64,000 bases of DNA from Solobacterium sp. (GCA_022486705.1 JAKVKC010000007.1:1-64000); one strand, 5' to 3'. Shown: positions 25,401 to 33,677, counted from the stretch's first letter. The notes: generated from the sequence alone by a model not told the origin. Program-made: numbers and translations.

Positions 25401-27025
25401 AGCCGATTGCTTTTGAATACTGCTATGATATCGATGAGCAGAAGATGCTGGAAGAAGTCCTGTCCAATTCAGCAGGAAAAGACTATGAGTTCATCTGCAG
25501 TGTGAATTTCCAGACAGATCGAATGATCCCATACCACAGTCAGGATCCAAATGACCGCAGAGAAGCCAGTTCCTATCAGGCATCCATCGATGAGTATGCA
25601 AAGAGGATGGTACTTCCGGAAGAAAGGGAACAGTTCTATCTGAATGCTTCACCGGAAACGATCATGAAGGAAGCTTCACACGGAAATCCATATACGTATT
25701 CGATCAAGGTATCTCTTCCAGATGGGTCGATGGGGGTAAAAAGAGTACGTGCTCTGCCTTATGATGCAGAGAATAAAATATATATTATGACAAGGACAGA
25801 TGTAACAGATGTCCTGCGTACCGAGGACATACAGAACGGAAATCTGAAAGAAGCGCTGTCCATTGCACAGCAGGCAAATAATGCGAAGTCGAACTTCCTG
25901 TCTTCCATGTCCCATGATATGCGGACCCCGATGAATGCCATCATAGGAATGTGCAATCTGGCAATGGAAGATGAAAAGGATACGGCACAGATCCATGAGA
26001 GCTTAACGGCCATTCAATCCTCTTCCCAGCTGCTGCTGTCCTTGATCAACAACATTTTGGATATGAATCGGATCGAAGCAGGCGTCATGGAACTGAACAA
26101 TCAGAAATTCTCTATGAAAGAAGAATTGGAACGTTCCAAAAACACCTACGATGCATTGATCGAACAGAAACATCAATCATTAGAACTGTCTGCAGATATC
26201 AAGCATGATCACTGCATGGGAGATGTCAGCCGCATTCACAGTGCATTGGACAATATACTGTCAAATGCGATCAAGTATACACCTGACGGAGGCAGGATCG
26301 TTTTCCGTATTTCAGAGGAGCCAACTGAGAATGACCAGATCGGCAGATTCATTTTTAAGATTTCCGATAATGGATACGGCATGGATGAAGAGACACAGAA
26401 ACATATGTATGAACCTCTGTATCGAGGAAAGTCACCTTCAACATCTAAAGTCGAAGGGACGGGATTGGGCCTTTCTATTGCCAAAGCAATCGTAGACCTC
26501 AAGGGAGGCACCATTGCCTGCTGCAGTGAAAAAGGAAAAGGCACCGAGTTCACCATTGAACTGCCGCTGGCATACGCTGATAATGAAGAGGGAGCGGTGA
26601 AGCCATCTGAAGAACAGCGATCTTTAAGCTCCTATGATCTTTCCAATATCCATATATTGGTATGCGAAGATCATCCGCTGAACCAGAAAGTCATTCAGAA
26701 GGTATTGGAAAAAGCGAACGCCGAAGTTACTCTTGCGGATGATGGGAAGATCGGTTCCGATCTTTTCCTGAACAGTCCGGCCGATGCATTCGATCTGATC
26801 CTGATGGATATCAGAATGCCGAATATGGATGGCTATGAAGCGACAAGGGTCATTCGTTCTTCTCAGCATCCTAGAGCCAAGACGATCCCAATCGTTGCCA
26901 TGACGGCCAATGCGTATGCCGAAGATGTGAAGAAGAGCTTAGCGGCAGGAATGAATAAGCATCTGGCAAAGCCAATTGAACCAAAGACGGTCTATGAGAC
27001 AATTCTGCAGTATGTTCACAAATAA
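22412..27025 (+). CDS. soluble multi-PAS hybrid histidine kinase with SnoaL-like N terminus
   Basis: A 1537-residue kinase without signal peptide or membrane helix, so cytoplasmic. The first 130 residues look like a SnoaL/NTF2-type ligand pocket (DIHWFGTSDNED). Then come about eight PAS or PAS-like modules between residues 150 and 1130; recognisable ones begin near 160 (NIIHPDDR), 270 (NAMPGGVVIYR), 390, 515, 630 (KNVPGGVCLYH), 755, 890 and 1015. The PAS near 390-500 carries a Cys cluster (CYSF, CRFC). HisKA holds His1168 (MSHDMRTP), HATPase follows (NGYGMD, GTGLGLSIA), then a receiver with Asp1466 (LMDIRMP). No output domain. Ribosome site AGGAGG. The stimulus and phospho-partner are unknown. 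Confidence 0.88.
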   Translation: MKTALALVKEFCTNDFVRRDTEKSLSFLANDIHWFGTSDNEDVFNIEDARRYIEDEVEQIPSPYHLDFLEENAIPIDQNTEAAYLRIRLENSGVSIVVRITAVTKIEDGGPKICSMHFSVADEEQVKGEYFPLLKKEEKIFNEKRELVLSTIAGGMMGGYMKPDFPLYFIDERMLAYLGYQSEEEFSADIDGLISNIIHPDDRKMVDDEVDRQLAVSDHYTVDYRMRKKDQSYIWVHDIGKVTKSIDDEDVIISVCYDITEDHNKQIQLDNLINAMPGGVVIYRIKGNEFSILYQSKGVSALSGRTEAEFSSVIEQDKAASVYSEDVDRVEAAMNKAVVSNESVSLDYRIPVMTGGYRWINASFRKVGEENGYAFVHAVYSEMSQLQELFREITDNAELAVGVSDNETHEILYANQYARSIYHKEGVDYTGKKCYSFLRGFKEPCRFCDQLYTNGKGAEQRDIYDPASDRYFLSQGRLINWGGREAHVVYLTDNTNNHRSQQKMQEMLKNVTSGILVCHIDWEGKIHNTAVNEGLCRLFERSEEELLDQLYPISSYIYADEDVMKVDELIEEATKHKHAHSTFRISVPDGRIKSLAVDVNIVKDTEKTKTAYITFSDITAQKEQAQQLKDVLKNVPGGVCLYHWDGKKLNPLVISEHFSSLLGADAKERIGNTDDLDFVNVHPDDLEGLKKAIYHTIEMHEVNEFAYRTWNADKKQYIWLSCQAIALPQADGTAMVYASYADITNERETALQLIASETALDIAAKEAGLWYWKYEPDNDRAFFGERTMTSLGLPHVLENFSETWLTYGMILPAYHSVYLNALDKIKRGEPQAVFEAQIMVNHEIHWAEFHFTNLPKAEGQDRIAVCTGRSIDYEKSLAAKYELEKQKPVLGEKNLLFHCIFDLESDHTEEYGSAFTDLSLKKKYPTREKIVDHAAEQIISEKDRKKFIKINSAEYLKEQLKTGNNSFSMNYRRRLPDGRISWTKNILHLVENPDTRKPIAFEYCYDIDEQKMLEEVLSNSAGKDYEFICSVNFQTDRMIPYHSQDPNDRREASSYQASIDEYAKRMVLPEEREQFYLNASPETIMKEASHGNPYTYSIKVSLPDGSMGVKRVRALPYDAENKIYIMTRTDVTDVLRTEDIQNGNLKEALSIAQQANNAKSNFLSSMSHDMRTPMNAIIGMCNLAMEDEKDTAQIHESLTAIQSSSQLLLSLINNILDMNRIEAGVMELNNQKFSMKEELERSKNTYDALIEQKHQSLELSADIKHDHCMGDVSRIHSALDNILSNAIKYTPDGGRIVFRISEEPTENDQIGRFIFKISDNGYGMDEETQKHMYEPLYRGKSPSTSKVEGTGLGLSIAKAIVDLKGGTIACCSEKGKGTEFTIELPLAYADNEEGAVKPSEEQRSLSSYDLSNIHILVCEDHPLNQKVIQKVLEKANAEVTLADDGKIGSDLFLNSPADAFDLILMDIRMPNMDGYEATRVIRSSQHPRAKTIPIVAMTANAYAEDVKKSLAAGMNKHLAKPIEPKTVYETILQYVHK

Positions 27026-27043
27026 AAAGAAGGAGATATGAAA

Positions 27044-27574
27044 ATGGATCAGATCTTAGAGAATATAGAGACAAGAAGAAGTATTCGAAAGTATACCGAA
27101 AAGAAGGTCAGAAAAGAAGATATAGATCAGATCATTGAAGCAGGGATCTATGCACCAAGCGGTATGGGAAGACAGTCTTCGATCGTTATTGCGATAACGG
27201 ATCCCGAGCTGCGCAATAAACTGTCAAAGATGAACGCAGAAGCAGGAAACATGCCGCAGGGCACGGATCCCTTCTATGGCGCACCGGCAGTATTGGTCGT
27301 GCTGGCAGATAAATCATGTCCTACATATATCTATGACGGCAGTCTGACGATGGGAAACATGATGCTGATGGCTCATGAGCTGGGATTGGGCAGTTGCTGG
27401 ATCCATCGGGCAAAAGAAGAATTTGAAAGTGCAGAAGGAAAAGAGATTCTAAAAAAGCTGGGGATCCAGGGTGACTATGAAGGCATAGGACATTGCATTC
27501 TTGGATATACCGATGGGGAAGAACCAGAGGCGAAAGAACGGAAACAGGGAAGGGTATTCACTGCATCCATATAA
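27044..27574 (+). CDS. nitroreductase family FMN-dependent protein
   Basis: A 176-residue NAD(P)H-dependent flavin enzyme. ETRRSIRKYTEK at the N terminus is the FMN phosphate-binding RRSxR motif, IYAPSGMG follows, and GLGSCWIHRAKEE is the typical second signature. I choose the ATG at 27044, 8 bases after GGAG; an ATG at 27038 lies only 2 bases after it. The gene begins 18 bases after the large hybrid kinase and may be co-transcribed with it. Substrates could be quinones, nitro compounds or flavins. Confidence 0.9.
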   Translation: MDQILENIETRRSIRKYTEKKVRKEDIDQIIEAGIYAPSGMGRQSSIVIAITDPELRNKLSKMNAEAGNMPQGTDPFYGAPAVLVVLADKSCPTYIYDGSLTMGNMMLMAHELGLGSCWIHRAKEEFESAEGKEILKKLGIQGDYEGIGHCILGYTDGEEPEAKERKQGRVFTASI

Positions 27575-27578
27575 AAAG

Positions 27579-27643
27579 AACAGCAGATCCATCTTCGACA
27601 AGGGCGTATCAGAATACGCTTGGAAGAGAAATCTGCTGTTTTT
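27579..27643 (+). terminator. long, compound hairpin terminator after the nitroreductase gene
   Basis: The outer stem AACAGCAGAT (27579-27588) pairs perfectly with ATCTGCTGTT (27631-27640), followed by TTT. It encloses a second hairpin GCGTAT-CAGA-ATACGC (27604-27619). At 65 bases it is unusually large for an intrinsic terminator. Confidence 0.7.
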
Positions 27644-27820
27644 ATATGCATCAGAAATCAAAAGAATTGTAAAATTCTTGAATAAACGCCAGAAAAGATT
27701 TGAATAATTCGCAACAGATCATCTATATCAGGCTTAACAAAGGGGAATTAGAGATGTCTATGCAGTATGAATGAAAAATATATAAAAGGATGATGTAGAT
27801 AAAACAGAGAATAGCATGCA

Positions 27821-28603
27821 TTACTGCTGATATTGGCTGAATATCTTAAGGCCTAATTCAAAGGCCAGATAAGCAATCTGTGTTTTTGTATCTACATTGG
27901 TAAAGTTATCAAGACTGCGCGAATTCCAGATTGTATGAGCCAATGTATCCCCAGCATAAAAGAAAGTAAATAGGTCTGTATGGCGGAAGTCGCATAATGC
28001 CTGCATGCCTGCACATTCCATCTCCACACAGATGGCACCCTGGTTTTTGCGGCGTTCCATCTTTTCAGCTGTTTCCCGATAAAAGGCATCGGTTGTCCAG
28101 GTCGTTCCCTCGGTACAGTCATAGCCATGTTCCTGCAGGACCTCTTTGAACTCGCTGATATATTTATGATTGACGGGGATGCTGTCAGAGGCCGGTGCGT
28201 AATGATAGCTGGTCCCTTCATCGCGCAGTGCGTTTGTTGGAATAATGATCCCGCAGTCATCAATGGATTTCTTTAATACACCGCAGTTGCCAAAAAGGAT
28301 CAGACATCTGCTGCCGTGATAGAGCAGTTCTTCATAGTCCCCTATGCAGTTTGGCTCGCCGACAGGCGAACGATAGATAGCGAATCTCTTTTCTTTATAA
28401 AAGATCTCATAGACAGGATTCAGACCATTGGCACCCGAGATCGAAACAATTTCTTTATGAGGCAGGGATGCAAGCACACTGTTAAGCAATTCATCAGAAA
28501 AGCAGGAAATTGTGATGGCAGGAAAGTTCGATGCTTTTTCACCAATTGTCATTTCCGGTGTAATGATCTCGCGATCGTTTTCATTGAATTCATCTAACAG
28601 CAT
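27821..28603 (-). CDS. nucleoside phosphorylase (PNP/UDP family, uridine phosphorylase-like)
   Basis: A 260-residue cytoplasmic enzyme of the hexameric/trimeric PNP_UDP family, which splits nucleosides with phosphate to a base and (deoxy)ribose-1-phosphate. Seen: FGNCGVLKK (phosphate-site strand), RDEGTSYHY, and CVEMECAGMQAL, the ribose-binding Met-Glu signature. Which base is used cannot be read safely. The gene starts 11 bases after the DNPH1-like gene (GGAG site 6 bases before ATG), so the two form a nucleoside-salvage operon. No clear terminator was found downstream. Confidence 0.88.
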   Translation of the reverse strand: MLLDEFNENDREIITPEMTIGEKASNFPAITISCFSDELLNSVLASLPHKEIVSISGANGLNPVYEIFYKEKRFAIYRSPVGEPNCIGDYEELLYHGSRCLILFGNCGVLKKSIDDCGIIIPTNALRDEGTSYHYAPASDSIPVNHKYISEFKEVLQEHGYDCTEGTTWTTDAFYRETAEKMERRKNQGAICVEMECAGMQALCDFRHTDLFTFFYAGDTLAHTIWNSRSLDNFTNVDTKTQIAYLAFELGLKIFSQYQQ

Positions 28604-28613
28604 ATCATTCTCC

Positions 28614-29027
28614 TTACTTTAGTATTGCAGATATCATCTGCCAAAGTTCTTCTTTTGTTTCATAGGATTGAATATGAAAGTAGGGGTCCCCTGTCAGCAT
28701 TGCGCTTAATTCTACTTCAGAGTGCCGATAAAAGATATAGACAGGCTTCAGATTCTTTTCGGCATATGCCATTTCATAGCCGACGCCTAAAGATGGATGC
28801 GTGCATTCCGCAATGACAAGATCACATTCTCTTAACCATGCAGTATCTTTATCATAGATTGCCTGATCTTTCGAACGTCCATGTTCCATGGCACTATGAT
28901 GAATGTCACCGACCTGTTCGGTCAGCACCTGATCCGTCTGATTGATCTTGGAAATGATCTCATGATAGAAGGCAGTATCGTTCTGTCCGCCGCGGATCGA
29001 GCCGGCAAAGTAGACTTTCTTGTTCAT
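28614..29027 (-). CDS. DNPH1/nucleoside 2-deoxyribosyltransferase-like N-hydrolase
   Basis: A 137-residue protein of the nucleoside 2-deoxyribosyltransferase superfamily, closest in pattern to DNPH1/RCL, which hydrolyses the N-glycosidic bond of (modified) deoxynucleoside 5'-monophosphates. The start at 29027 has AAGGAG 7 bases upstream; the open frame continues 14 codons into the divergent promoter region. Visible motifs: YFAGSIRGG (phosphate loop), DTAWLRECDLVIAE, and PSLGVGYEMAYA containing the catalytic Glu. It is first in a two-gene operon with a nucleoside phosphorylase. Confidence 0.85.
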   Translation of the reverse strand: MNKKVYFAGSIRGGQNDTAFYHEIISKINQTDQVLTEQVGDIHHSAMEHGRSKDQAIYDKDTAWLRECDLVIAECTHPSLGVGYEMAYAEKNLKPVYIFYRHSEVELSAMLTGDPYFHIQSYETKEELWQMISAILK

Positions 29028-29048
29028 AGAATTTCTCCTTTTCTGTAG

Positions 29049-29058
29049 TACTATTGTA
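29049..29058. promoter_or_regulatory. overlapping divergent -10 elements
   Basis: The 46-base gap between two divergent genes holds TACTAT (29049-29054) for the plus strand and, overlapping it, TACAAT on the minus strand (29053-29058) preceded by TG-N, an extended -10. Occupation by polymerase of one should exclude the other. No good -35 is seen for either. Confidence 0.45.
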
Positions 29059-29073
29059 GCAGAGGTCATGAAA

Positions 29074-29622
29074 ATGGATGAACTGAAAGAAAAGACAGCT
29101 GCGAGCAGATATGTATATCATGGGAAGATCTTGAAATTAAGAGAAGATCAGGCACAGATGCCGGATGGAAAAATCTATGACAGAGAAGTCGTGGAACATC
29201 CCGGCGGTGTCGGCATTGCCTTGGAAGATGAAGATGGAAAGTTCTTTTTTGTAACACAGTGGCGATATGCCCAGAAAACGGTCACTTTGGAATATCCTGC
29301 CGGCAAAAGAGAACCAGGAGAAGATGATCTGCATACAGCGCAGAGAGAGATCATTGAAGAGACGGGCTATGAAGGAACAGACTGGAAATACCTTGGCCTG
29401 ATCTATCCGACACCTGCCTATGATACCGAGACTATTGGCATGTACTATGCGAAAAAAGGAAAGTTCATCGGACAGAACTTAGATGAAGATGAAGCTATCA
29501 ATCTATCCAAGTTATCTTTAGATGAAATCACCGATAAGATCGTCAAAGGCGAAGTTCATGACAGCAAGACCATTGCGATGACTTTCTTAGTGAAAGAAAA
29601 GAAAGAGAAAGGAATTCTATAA
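29074..29622 (+). CDS. Nudix hydrolase, ADP-ribose pyrophosphatase-like
   Basis: A 182-residue Nudix hydrolase. The Nudix box is complete: Gly at the start of GKREPGE, then REIIEETGY, with the metal-binding Glu residues. The following Pro-rich region (IYPTPAYDTETI) is typical of the ADP-ribose pyrophosphatase group. I set the start at 29074 (MDELKEK), 8 bases after GAGG; 29068 is possible. It overlaps the next gene by one base (TAATG). It probably cleans up ADP-ribose or related nucleoside diphosphates. Confidence 0.92.
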   Translation: MDELKEKTAASRYVYHGKILKLREDQAQMPDGKIYDREVVEHPGGVGIALEDEDGKFFFVTQWRYAQKTVTLEYPAGKREPGEDDLHTAQREIIEETGYEGTDWKYLGLIYPTPAYDTETIGMYYAKKGKFIGQNLDEDEAINLSKLSLDEITDKIVKGEVHDSKTIAMTFLVKEKKEKGIL

Positions 29623-31589
29623 TGAAAAAAATCGAGATTAAAGATCTATTGAAATACCAGTTTCCAGAGAACCTGCAGTATAACGAAAAGGGAGATCTCT
29701 TAGCTTTTCAGGTCGCATACAGCGATGAGAAGAAGAACAGCTATCGAAGAGATGTGCATCTGATCAAGAATGGCAGAGATATTCAGCTGACCAGTACACT
29801 GAATGCGTCCATCGTACTGTGGCTTGATGATGCACATATGATCCTAAGAAGAAATACCGAAGAGACACAGCCGGACACGACAGATCTATATATCATTGAT
29901 GTCAATGGCGGCGAAGCACAGAAATGGATCACGCTTCCTTTCGGTATGAGCGAGATGAAGAAAGTATCCAGCAATCGCATGATCGTTTCAGCTTCCATTG
30001 ATTATAAAGATCCGGATGCGTATAAAGATACGGAAGAAGAGAAAAAGAAAAAAGCAGACGAGAAAAAGAAAGATGCTGATTATCAGATCGTTGATGAAGT
30101 CCCGTATTGGATGAATGGCGCAGGGTTCATTGATCATCAGAGAATGGCATTGTTCGATGTAACGATCGAACCGCTTGCCATCAAGAGAATTACGCCGGCA
30201 TCGTTTGATACAGACTCTTTCATTGTGGATGATACAAAAGTGTACTATACCGGCAATGCAAGAACACGGCGCATGTCTTTATATAACAAACTGTATTCCT
30301 ACGATACGGTGAAGAAAGAAAAGACATGCCTGTATGGAAAGAGCGATCGCAGTATCGGGAATCTTTACGTGATGGATGGAAAGCTCTATTGCCAAGAGAC
30401 TGACATGCAGGCATACGGTGTCAATGAAACAGGTACGCTCGCTGTCTTCCAGCATGGGACGTTCCAGGAGATATGCAAACCAGAATACTCTTTATATAAC
30501 AGCGCGGCTGGCGATACGCTGCTGGGCGGCGGAAAAGAAGCGGAAGTCATTGATCATCGAAGGATCACGATTGCTACGATCGAAGACCATAATGAAATTG
30601 TTTCCCTGGATGCAGACATGCATGCAGAAAAGATATACAGTGCACAGGGAATAGTCAGCTGTCTGGCATGCAATGGAAAGAAGATCGCTTTTATCAAAGA
30701 AGACTGGGATCATTTAGGAGAAGTCTATGAGATCGATCTGAAGGGAAAGAATGAGAAGAAACTGACATGCCTGAATGATGAGAATATCAAGAGCAGATAT
30801 ATTGCCAGACCGAAGAAGATCAATTACACATCGCAGTCAGAAAAGCTCCATGGCTGGGTGCTGCTGCCGGAAGGATTCAATGCAAAGAAGAAATATCCAG
30901 CCGTCCTAGATGTCCATGGCGGACCAAGAGCAGTCTATACAGAAGCGTTCTTTCATGAGATGCAGGTATGGGCAGCGAAAGGATATGTCGTATTGTTCAC
31001 CAACATCAGAGGATCAGATGGACGCGGTGATGAATTTGCGGATATCCGAGATCAGTATGGCAGCGTCGATTTCCAGGATCTCATGGATTTCACGGATGCC
31101 GTTCTGAAGAAGTATCCGAATATCGATCCAAAGAAGCTCTGTGAAACAGGCGGATCCTATGGCGGATTCATGACCAACTGGATCATCGGACATACCGATC
31201 GTTTCTGTGCCGCCGCTTCGCAGAGAAGTATTGCCAACTGGGTATCTATGAGCTTTATTTCGGATATCGGCCTGTATTTCGGACCGGATCAATGCGGTGC
31301 TTCCGGCTTGTTCGGTGAAAAGAATACAAAGAAACTTTGGGAACATTCACCTTTAGCCTATGCGGATAAAGCGAAAACACCGACCCTGTTCATTCACAGT
31401 GATGAAGATCATCGCTGCCCATTGCCTGAAGGCATGCAGATGATGCAGGCATTGGCTGAACGCAATATTGAGACACGCATGGTCATCTTCCATGGCGAGA
31501 ATCACGAATTGAGCAGAAGCGGAAAACCTCTGCATCGGATCAAGCGCTTAGAAGAGATCACCAATTGGTTTGATATACATACAAAGTGA
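29622..31589 (+). CDS. S9 family prolyl oligopeptidase / acylaminoacyl peptidase
   Basis: A 655-residue cytoplasmic serine peptidase. The N-terminal two thirds (about 1-400) form a beta-propeller that filters substrates by size; a Lys/Glu-rich loop (DTEEEKKKKADEKKKDAD) interrupts it near residue 140. The C-terminal alpha/beta-hydrolase domain holds the triad: Ser512 in GGSYGGF, Asp596 in DEDHRCP and His628 in GENHEL. The pattern is closest to the S9C group. It is translationally coupled to the Nudix gene and is followed 7 bases later by mtnN, so the three are one operon. Confidence 0.94.
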   Translation: MKKIEIKDLLKYQFPENLQYNEKGDLLAFQVAYSDEKKNSYRRDVHLIKNGRDIQLTSTLNASIVLWLDDAHMILRRNTEETQPDTTDLYIIDVNGGEAQKWITLPFGMSEMKKVSSNRMIVSASIDYKDPDAYKDTEEEKKKKADEKKKDADYQIVDEVPYWMNGAGFIDHQRMALFDVTIEPLAIKRITPASFDTDSFIVDDTKVYYTGNARTRRMSLYNKLYSYDTVKKEKTCLYGKSDRSIGNLYVMDGKLYCQETDMQAYGVNETGTLAVFQHGTFQEICKPEYSLYNSAAGDTLLGGGKEAEVIDHRRITIATIEDHNEIVSLDADMHAEKIYSAQGIVSCLACNGKKIAFIKEDWDHLGEVYEIDLKGKNEKKLTCLNDENIKSRYIARPKKINYTSQSEKLHGWVLLPEGFNAKKKYPAVLDVHGGPRAVYTEAFFHEMQVWAAKGYVVLFTNIRGSDGRGDEFADIRDQYGSVDFQDLMDFTDAVLKKYPNIDPKKLCETGGSYGGFMTNWIIGHTDRFCAAASQRSIANWVSMSFISDIGLYFGPDQCGASGLFGEKNTKKLWEHSPLAYADKAKTPTLFIHSDEDHRCPLPEGMQMMQALAERNIETRMVIFHGENHELSRSGKPLHRIKRLEEITNWFDIHTK

Positions 31590-31596
31590 GGGGAAA

Positions 31597-32301
31597 ATGA
31601 AAATAGGAATAATCGGAGCCATGGATGTAGAAGTATCACATATCAAAGAAAGCATGATGATCAGCAAAGAAGTGAAGATTGCTGGTCAGGAATACTGTGA
31701 GGGAACGATCGGCGGAATGGATGCGGTCGTCGTAAAATGCGGCGTAGGAAAAGTCAGAGCTGCGATGAGCGTGCAGGTCTTATGCGATCTGTTCCGCGTT
31801 GATGCCATTATCAATACAGGTGTCGGCGGATCGCTGAACAATGATCTGAATATCGGTGATATCCTGGTATCTAAAGATGCTGTCTATCATGATGTGGATG
31901 CGACAAACTTTGGCTATGCATTGGGTGAAGTGCCCTCATCGGGATGCCTGTATTATAAGGCAGATAAAGAACTGATTGAAAAAGCATTGGCGGCAGTGAA
32001 GGCCGCGGCACCGGATGTCAAAGCTATGCCGGGACGGATTGCTTCGGGCGATGCTTTCATTCATACGAAAGAAAAGAAAGAGTGGATCCGCAAGAACTTC
32101 ACTGCAGACTGCTGTGAAATGGAAGGCTGTGCAATTGCTCAGGCATCCTATCTGAACAATGTCCCCTTCGTTATTATCAGAGCGATCTCTGATAAAGCAG
32201 ATGAGAGCGTGGCAGAAAGCTATGATCTGTTTGAAAGCAAAGCAGCCGAGCACTGTGCAAAGATCACCGCATATATGATCCAGAATATGAAAAAAAACTG
32301 A
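31597..32301 (+). CDS. mtnN: 5'-methylthioadenosine/S-adenosylhomocysteine nucleosidase
   Basis: A 234-residue nucleosidase that removes adenine from MTA, SAH and 5'-deoxyadenosine. Start at 31597 (MKIGIIGAMDVEVSH) after GAGGGG; 9 upstream codons are open but lie in the peptidase gene. Conserved residues are in place: Glu12 in AMDVEV, the ribose-binding CEMEG, and the catalytic Asp in RAISDKAD. It ends in a bidirectional terminator and gives the local cluster a fourth nucleoside-splitting or nucleotide-cleaning enzyme. Confidence 0.96.
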   Translation: MKIGIIGAMDVEVSHIKESMMISKEVKIAGQEYCEGTIGGMDAVVVKCGVGKVRAAMSVQVLCDLFRVDAIINTGVGGSLNNDLNIGDILVSKDAVYHDVDATNFGYALGEVPSSGCLYYKADKELIEKALAAVKAAAPDVKAMPGRIASGDAFIHTKEKKEWIRKNFTADCCEMEGCAIAQASYLNNVPFVIIRAISDKADESVAESYDLFESKAAEHCAKITAYMIQNMKKN

Positions 32302-32319
32302 GGCATGTGCTTCAGTTTT
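32294..32319. terminator. bidirectional terminator between mtnN and the EamA gene
   Basis: AAAACTGA (32294-32301), 10-base loop, TCAGTTTT (32312-32319), with T on the right for the plus strand and A on the left for the minus strand. Confidence 0.85.
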
Positions 32320-33240
32320 TCAATCTTTATTTACTAAGTATATACCGACGCATACAAGCAGCAGTGCGGCATACAGATGCCAGCCAAGGGCAGTTGGATC
32401 TTCCTGCAGGAAGACAGCAGAAGACAGAATGCCGAAGATCGGATTGGTAAAGCTGAAGACCGATACTTTGGAAACAGGATGGTACTTTAACAATAATCCC
32501 CAAAGCGAATATGCTGCCGCACTTAAGAAGCCAAGATAGAACAGCAATAGATAGGCTGTGCTGTTTACAGGGGAAAGCGTACCGCCCATGCAGTATCCAA
32601 CAGCAGCCATGAGGAGACCGCCGAAGAAGAACTGCCATCCGCAGATCAATACCGGTGATTCATCTGCAGAATACTTCTTGATCAATACTGTAGCCATACT
32701 GGCCGCAATGGTCGAGAAGAGAATAAAGCCTTCGCCATTCCATTGAAAGTCCAGGGTCAGTGTCTGTCCATTCAGATTGATCAGGAGCACACCGAGAAAC
32801 CCTGGCAGACAGCACAGCAGTTTCTTGGCAGTGTTCTTTTCATTATGCAGAAAGATCGCACTTAGGATAATGGTAAAGAAGACCAAAGAAGATTCTATGA
32901 TGGAAGACTTTACGCCGCTGGCATGTGCTAAGCCGCCATAGAAGAAGAAATACTGCAGCACAGTCTGGAAGAGACTGACCATAAAGATCTTTGAGATGTT
33001 CTTCTTATTCGGCAGAAGCAGTTTCTTCGCCGATAAGGAACCAATGCATAGAGTCAGCAGACCAGCCAAGGTAAAGCGGATGCCGGCAAACAGGATCTGC
33101 GAAGCAGTATCCGATGAAGGAATCTGGAACAGCTGATAGCCGATCTTGATCGCTGGGATTGCCGTCCCCCACAGCAGATTGCAGAACAGGGCAGTAACGA
33201 CAAGCATAAATGTATTTTGCAGTATCGATTTCTTTTCCAT
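32320..33240 (-). CDS. EamA/DMT family transporter
   Basis: A 306-residue membrane protein of the drug/metabolite transporter superfamily with two five-helix EamA repeats. I start it at 33240 (MEKKSILQ) because the 13 upstream in-frame codons are hydrophilic and unsupported; the ribosome site is weak (GAAG). The first repeat covers about residues 8-145 (LLWGTAIPAIKIGY), the second about 155-300 (SLWGLLLKYHPVSKVSVFSF, ending PIFGILSSAVFL). Family members export amino acids or other metabolites. It stands alone, convergent with mtnN. Confidence 0.9.
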   Translation of the reverse strand: MEKKSILQNTFMLVVTALFCNLLWGTAIPAIKIGYQLFQIPSSDTASQILFAGIRFTLAGLLTLCIGSLSAKKLLLPNKKNISKIFMVSLFQTVLQYFFFYGGLAHASGVKSSIIESSLVFFTIILSAIFLHNEKNTAKKLLCCLPGFLGVLLINLNGQTLTLDFQWNGEGFILFSTIAASMATVLIKKYSADESPVLICGWQFFFGGLLMAAVGYCMGGTLSPVNSTAYLLLFYLGFLSAAAYSLWGLLLKYHPVSKVSVFSFTNPIFGILSSAVFLQEDPTALGWHLYAALLLVCVGIYLVNKD

Positions 33241-33284
33241 AATAGCTTCAATCATACAGCAGTTGATCCATTGACACAAAAGAA

Positions 33285-33315
33285 AATAACGATCCTGACA
33301 ATCGTTATTTTGTTT
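33285..33315. terminator. hairpin at the end of the DUF4143 remnant
   Basis: AATAACGAT, 7-base loop, ATCGTTATT, with a T-rich flank on both strands (TTGTTTT to the right, TTTTCTTTT read leftwards). The stop of the remnant lies in the right arm. Confidence 0.65.
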
Positions 33316-33631
33316 TCCCTATAAGCCAATCCAATGCATTGATCCTGCGGATACCGTCATAATCTGCTTCAGGATCTTCATCGAGGGTCAAAATGAATTT
33401 TGGATAATGATCATGGATCTGCTGCAGAGATGCTAATGCTCTTGCTAAAGTATGTGGATCTCTGACGGTTGCTGATACTTGATAATAAATGATTTCCTTT
33501 TGATTCATCGCAACAAAATCTACTTCAAGTGTATCTATTTTTCCTGTATAAACGTCATATCCACGGCGAAGCAATTCTAAGTAAATTACATTTTCAAGAA
33601 TGTGACTAGTATCTGCAGAATGAGAACCCAA
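33305..33631 (-). pseudogene. remnant of an AAA/DUF4143 ATPase (C-terminal part only)
   Basis: About 108 residues matching the C-terminal half of the large DUF4143 family of AAA+ ATPases: SHILENVIYLELLRRGYDV, EVDFVAMN, IIYYQVSATV and a closing INALDWLI. Full-length members are about 400 residues with Walker motifs, none of which exist here. Only a TTG could serve as start. In frame upstream a few more codons (SILLGSHS) still resemble the family, then a TAG stop is met just after the arginase gene end. So the 5' portion has been lost. Confidence 0.8.
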
Positions 33632-33677
33632 AAGTATTGAAAAGCATAAAGAAATGGGAATACAATCCCAAAACTAT

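Noticed and set aside
27501-27707. 68-residue plus-strand open frame after the nitroreductase
   Set aside because: It overlaps the nitroreductase gene in another frame and runs through the compound terminator; no ribosome site.
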